The position numbers and the translations under genes are program-made. Positions 63,191-64,000 of a stretch of 64,000 nt of DNA are shown one piece after another. The notes under the pieces were generated by a model. The model was not told the DNA's origin and did not search any database. It was given only the letters and a program-made list of their open reading frames with translations. The stretch covers positions 1 to 64,000 of the forward strand of contig DATGQZ010000043.1 of assembly GCA_035303945.1 (NCBI GenBank), in the 5' to 3' direction. Every line of letters starts with the position of its first letter. Position 1 is the first letter of the stretch. This DNA is from DATGMS01 sp035303945. Lineage in GTDB: Bacteria > Bacteroidota > Bacteroidia > Cytophagales > Cyclobacteriaceae.

Positions 63191-63219
63191 GATTTTAGTA
63201 GAAACCTAAAAAGAAGGTT

Positions 63220-63375
63220 TCATTTGGATTCCTTTTTGCCTTTTTCTACAGCCTGACGGTCTTTTTTTACCTTTTCGGCCAAAGGTGTTTGTTCTGTGTT
63301 TTCTCCTAATGTGTCATCGCTTGCGGTGACATCATTGTCTTTCATTTTTTCCTCATTCTCTTTTCCGCTCATCAT
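63220..63375 (-). CDS. Small charged protein of unknown function
   Basis: This 51-residue protein is rich in Lys, Glu and Asp (KVKKDRQAVEKGKKESK at the end) with no hydrophobic segment, so it is probably disordered. Two adjacent ATGs (63375 and 63372) are possible starts; both lie just after the dodecin stop, so it is probably translated from the same mRNA as dodecin. I do not recognise it. It may be an accessory protein or merely a short coupled frame. Confidence 0.5.
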   Translation of the reverse strand: MMSGKENEEKMKDNDVTASDDTLGENTEQTPLAEKVKKDRQAVEKGKKESK

Positions 63376-63376
63376 A

Positions 63377-63580
63377 TTAGTTGTCAATAGTGAAAGATAT
63401 TTTTGCATTTACCCCCCAGGAAACAATTTTGTTATTCTCCACATTGGCTTTAAAATGCTTCACATAAATAGAATCAATGTTTTTTACTGTTTTTGACGCT
63501 TCATTCAGCGCGTTCTGAACCGCGTCATCAAAGCTTGTCTCAGAACTCGCTATCACCTCAATCACTTTTACAATAGACAT
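63377..63580 (-). CDS. Dodecin family flavin-binding protein
   Basis: This 67-residue protein has the dodecin pattern: VKVIEVIASSETSFDDAVQNAL, then VKNIDSIYVKHFKANVEN and VSWGVNAKISFTID. Dodecins form twelve-subunit shells that store or buffer flavin or CoA in the cytoplasm. Length is typical. It probably shares its transcript with the small charged protein gene that follows directly. Confidence 0.9.
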   Translation of the reverse strand: MSIVKVIEVIASSETSFDDAVQNALNEASKTVKNIDSIYVKHFKANVENNKIVSWGVNAKISFTIDN

Positions 63581-63939
63581 AGCACATGGGTTTAAGTTAT
63601 CAAACGTTTACCAACATAACGGTCCAATAACTGAACCCTAAAACAGATCGGCGCCCTCTACAGGACTTCAAACAATGGCCGTCGAATGACAAAAACTGCC
63701 TAAATAAAAGAACTGGGCCCTTTGAAGCCTATGGATAAAAGGGCTACCTTTGATATTTAAGGCCATTCTGTGGCTTCTAGCAATGTCAAATAGGCTGGTC
63801 GATGTTACATGTACGGAACAAAGTGTTACGCTTGCACCTCATTCGAAGACAAGAAACGCGGCTATACGTGCAGGTGACAGAGCATGAGATTTGGCACAGT
63901 TTTTAATTCAATTACCCATATTTTAAACTTAAAATGATT
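63581..63939. other. Intergenic region without a recognisable gene
   Basis: This 359-base stretch lies between divergent dodecin and lipoprotein genes. It includes an inverted repeat GCCCTTT/AAAGGGC around 63717-63744 with a long loop, not convincing as a terminator. It presumably holds the promoters of both genes. I see no tRNA, small RNA or full TAnnTTTG element I would defend. Confidence 0.5.
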
Positions 63940-64000
63940 ATGAAAAAAGTCAATTATTTTCTTTTTCTAGGTGCGGCTTCCTTTATGGTAGCCTGCGGAT
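63940..64000 (+). CDS. Lipoprotein signal, gene cut by window edge
   Basis: The frame begins MKKVNYFLFLGAASFMVACG and stays open to the last base. It is a signal peptide with a lipobox-like VACG, so the mature protein is probably lipidated at Cys19. Only 20 residues are seen, and nothing can be said of function. An in-frame ATG at 63934 would add two residues. Confidence 0.65.
   Translation, partial: MKKVNYFLFLGAASFMVACG

Noticed and set aside
1..64000. CRISPR arrays, tRNA, rRNA, insertion sequences, prophage
   Set aside because: No regularly spaced repeats, no cloverleaf I could fold, no transposase or integrase, and no long direct or inverted repeats were seen on either strand.

Overview
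The window looks like chromosomal DNA of a Bacteroidota bacterium, most likely of the Cytophagales/Cyclobacteriaceae type. This rests on gene content: a dispersed N-acyl-ornithine arginine pathway with an argF'-type transcarbamylase, a short GyrB, DUF3078 and DUF4202 proteins, many Tat- or lipoprotein-exported sugar oxidoreductases, and Planctomycete-like PSD1/DUF1501 genes. Base composition and codon use look even. I see no rRNA, tRNA, CRISPR array, insertion sequence or prophage.

Layout. (1) 1-9.4 kb: a sugar-oxidation region with three Gfo/Idh/MocA dehydrogenases, a ketose 3-epimerase-like TIM barrel, a second TIM-barrel isomerase, an SMP-30 lactonase and a 1165-residue lipoprotein joining ThuA, a PVC-type dehydrogenase propeller, HEAT repeats, a LamG-like region and a cupredoxin. 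(2) 9.6-12.5 kb: gamma-glutamyltranspeptidase and GAPDH. (3) 13.1-21.4 kb: a complete arginine cluster, GNAT-argG-argC-argD-argF'-argB-argE-argH, closed by a terminator. (4) 21.6-28.8 kb: small membrane or hydrophilic proteins and a Tat-exported dehydrogenase next to a HEAT/tandem-DUF1080 protein. (5) 28.9-41.5 kb: housekeeping genes: ppx and ppk (tail to tail), gyrB, a CoA-binding protein, a COG2509 flavoprotein, a tryptophan-dioxygenase family protein, two methyltransferases (one apparently exported), a MATCAP-like metallopeptidase and an EamA transporter. (6) 41.6-47.3 kb: a Planctomycete-type module of c-type cytochromes and a DUF1501 protein. (7) 47.6-58.2 kb: an M28 peptidase, an FG-GAP lipoprotein, a PL8 lyase, an S1 sulfatase, an exported TIM barrel, a DUF4202 protein, an SDR and a frameshifted VOC gene. 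(8) 58.2-63.6 kb: two GH13 enzymes flanking a Tat-exported Gfo/Idh/MocA protein, then a dodecin; the start of a lipoprotein gene reaches the right edge.

How the genes fit together. The recurring theme is sugar oxidation outside the cytoplasm: exported dehydrogenases, DUF1080 (3-keto-disaccharide hydrolase family) domains, TIM-barrel isomerases, and copper or heme c electron-transfer domains on large secreted proteins. This suggests a 3-keto-glycoside route for breaking down glycans or glycosides, in a region with no SusC/SusD pair. The least described parts are the cupredoxin-fused PVC dehydrogenase, the HEAT-DUF1080-DUF1080 protein with its partner dehydrogenase, and the PSD1-DUF1501-cytochrome/LRR module. 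Several enzymes also show unusual active-site positions: a Gfo/Idh/MocA without EKP, an ArgF' with Val90, and a PL8 lyase without the usual Asn.
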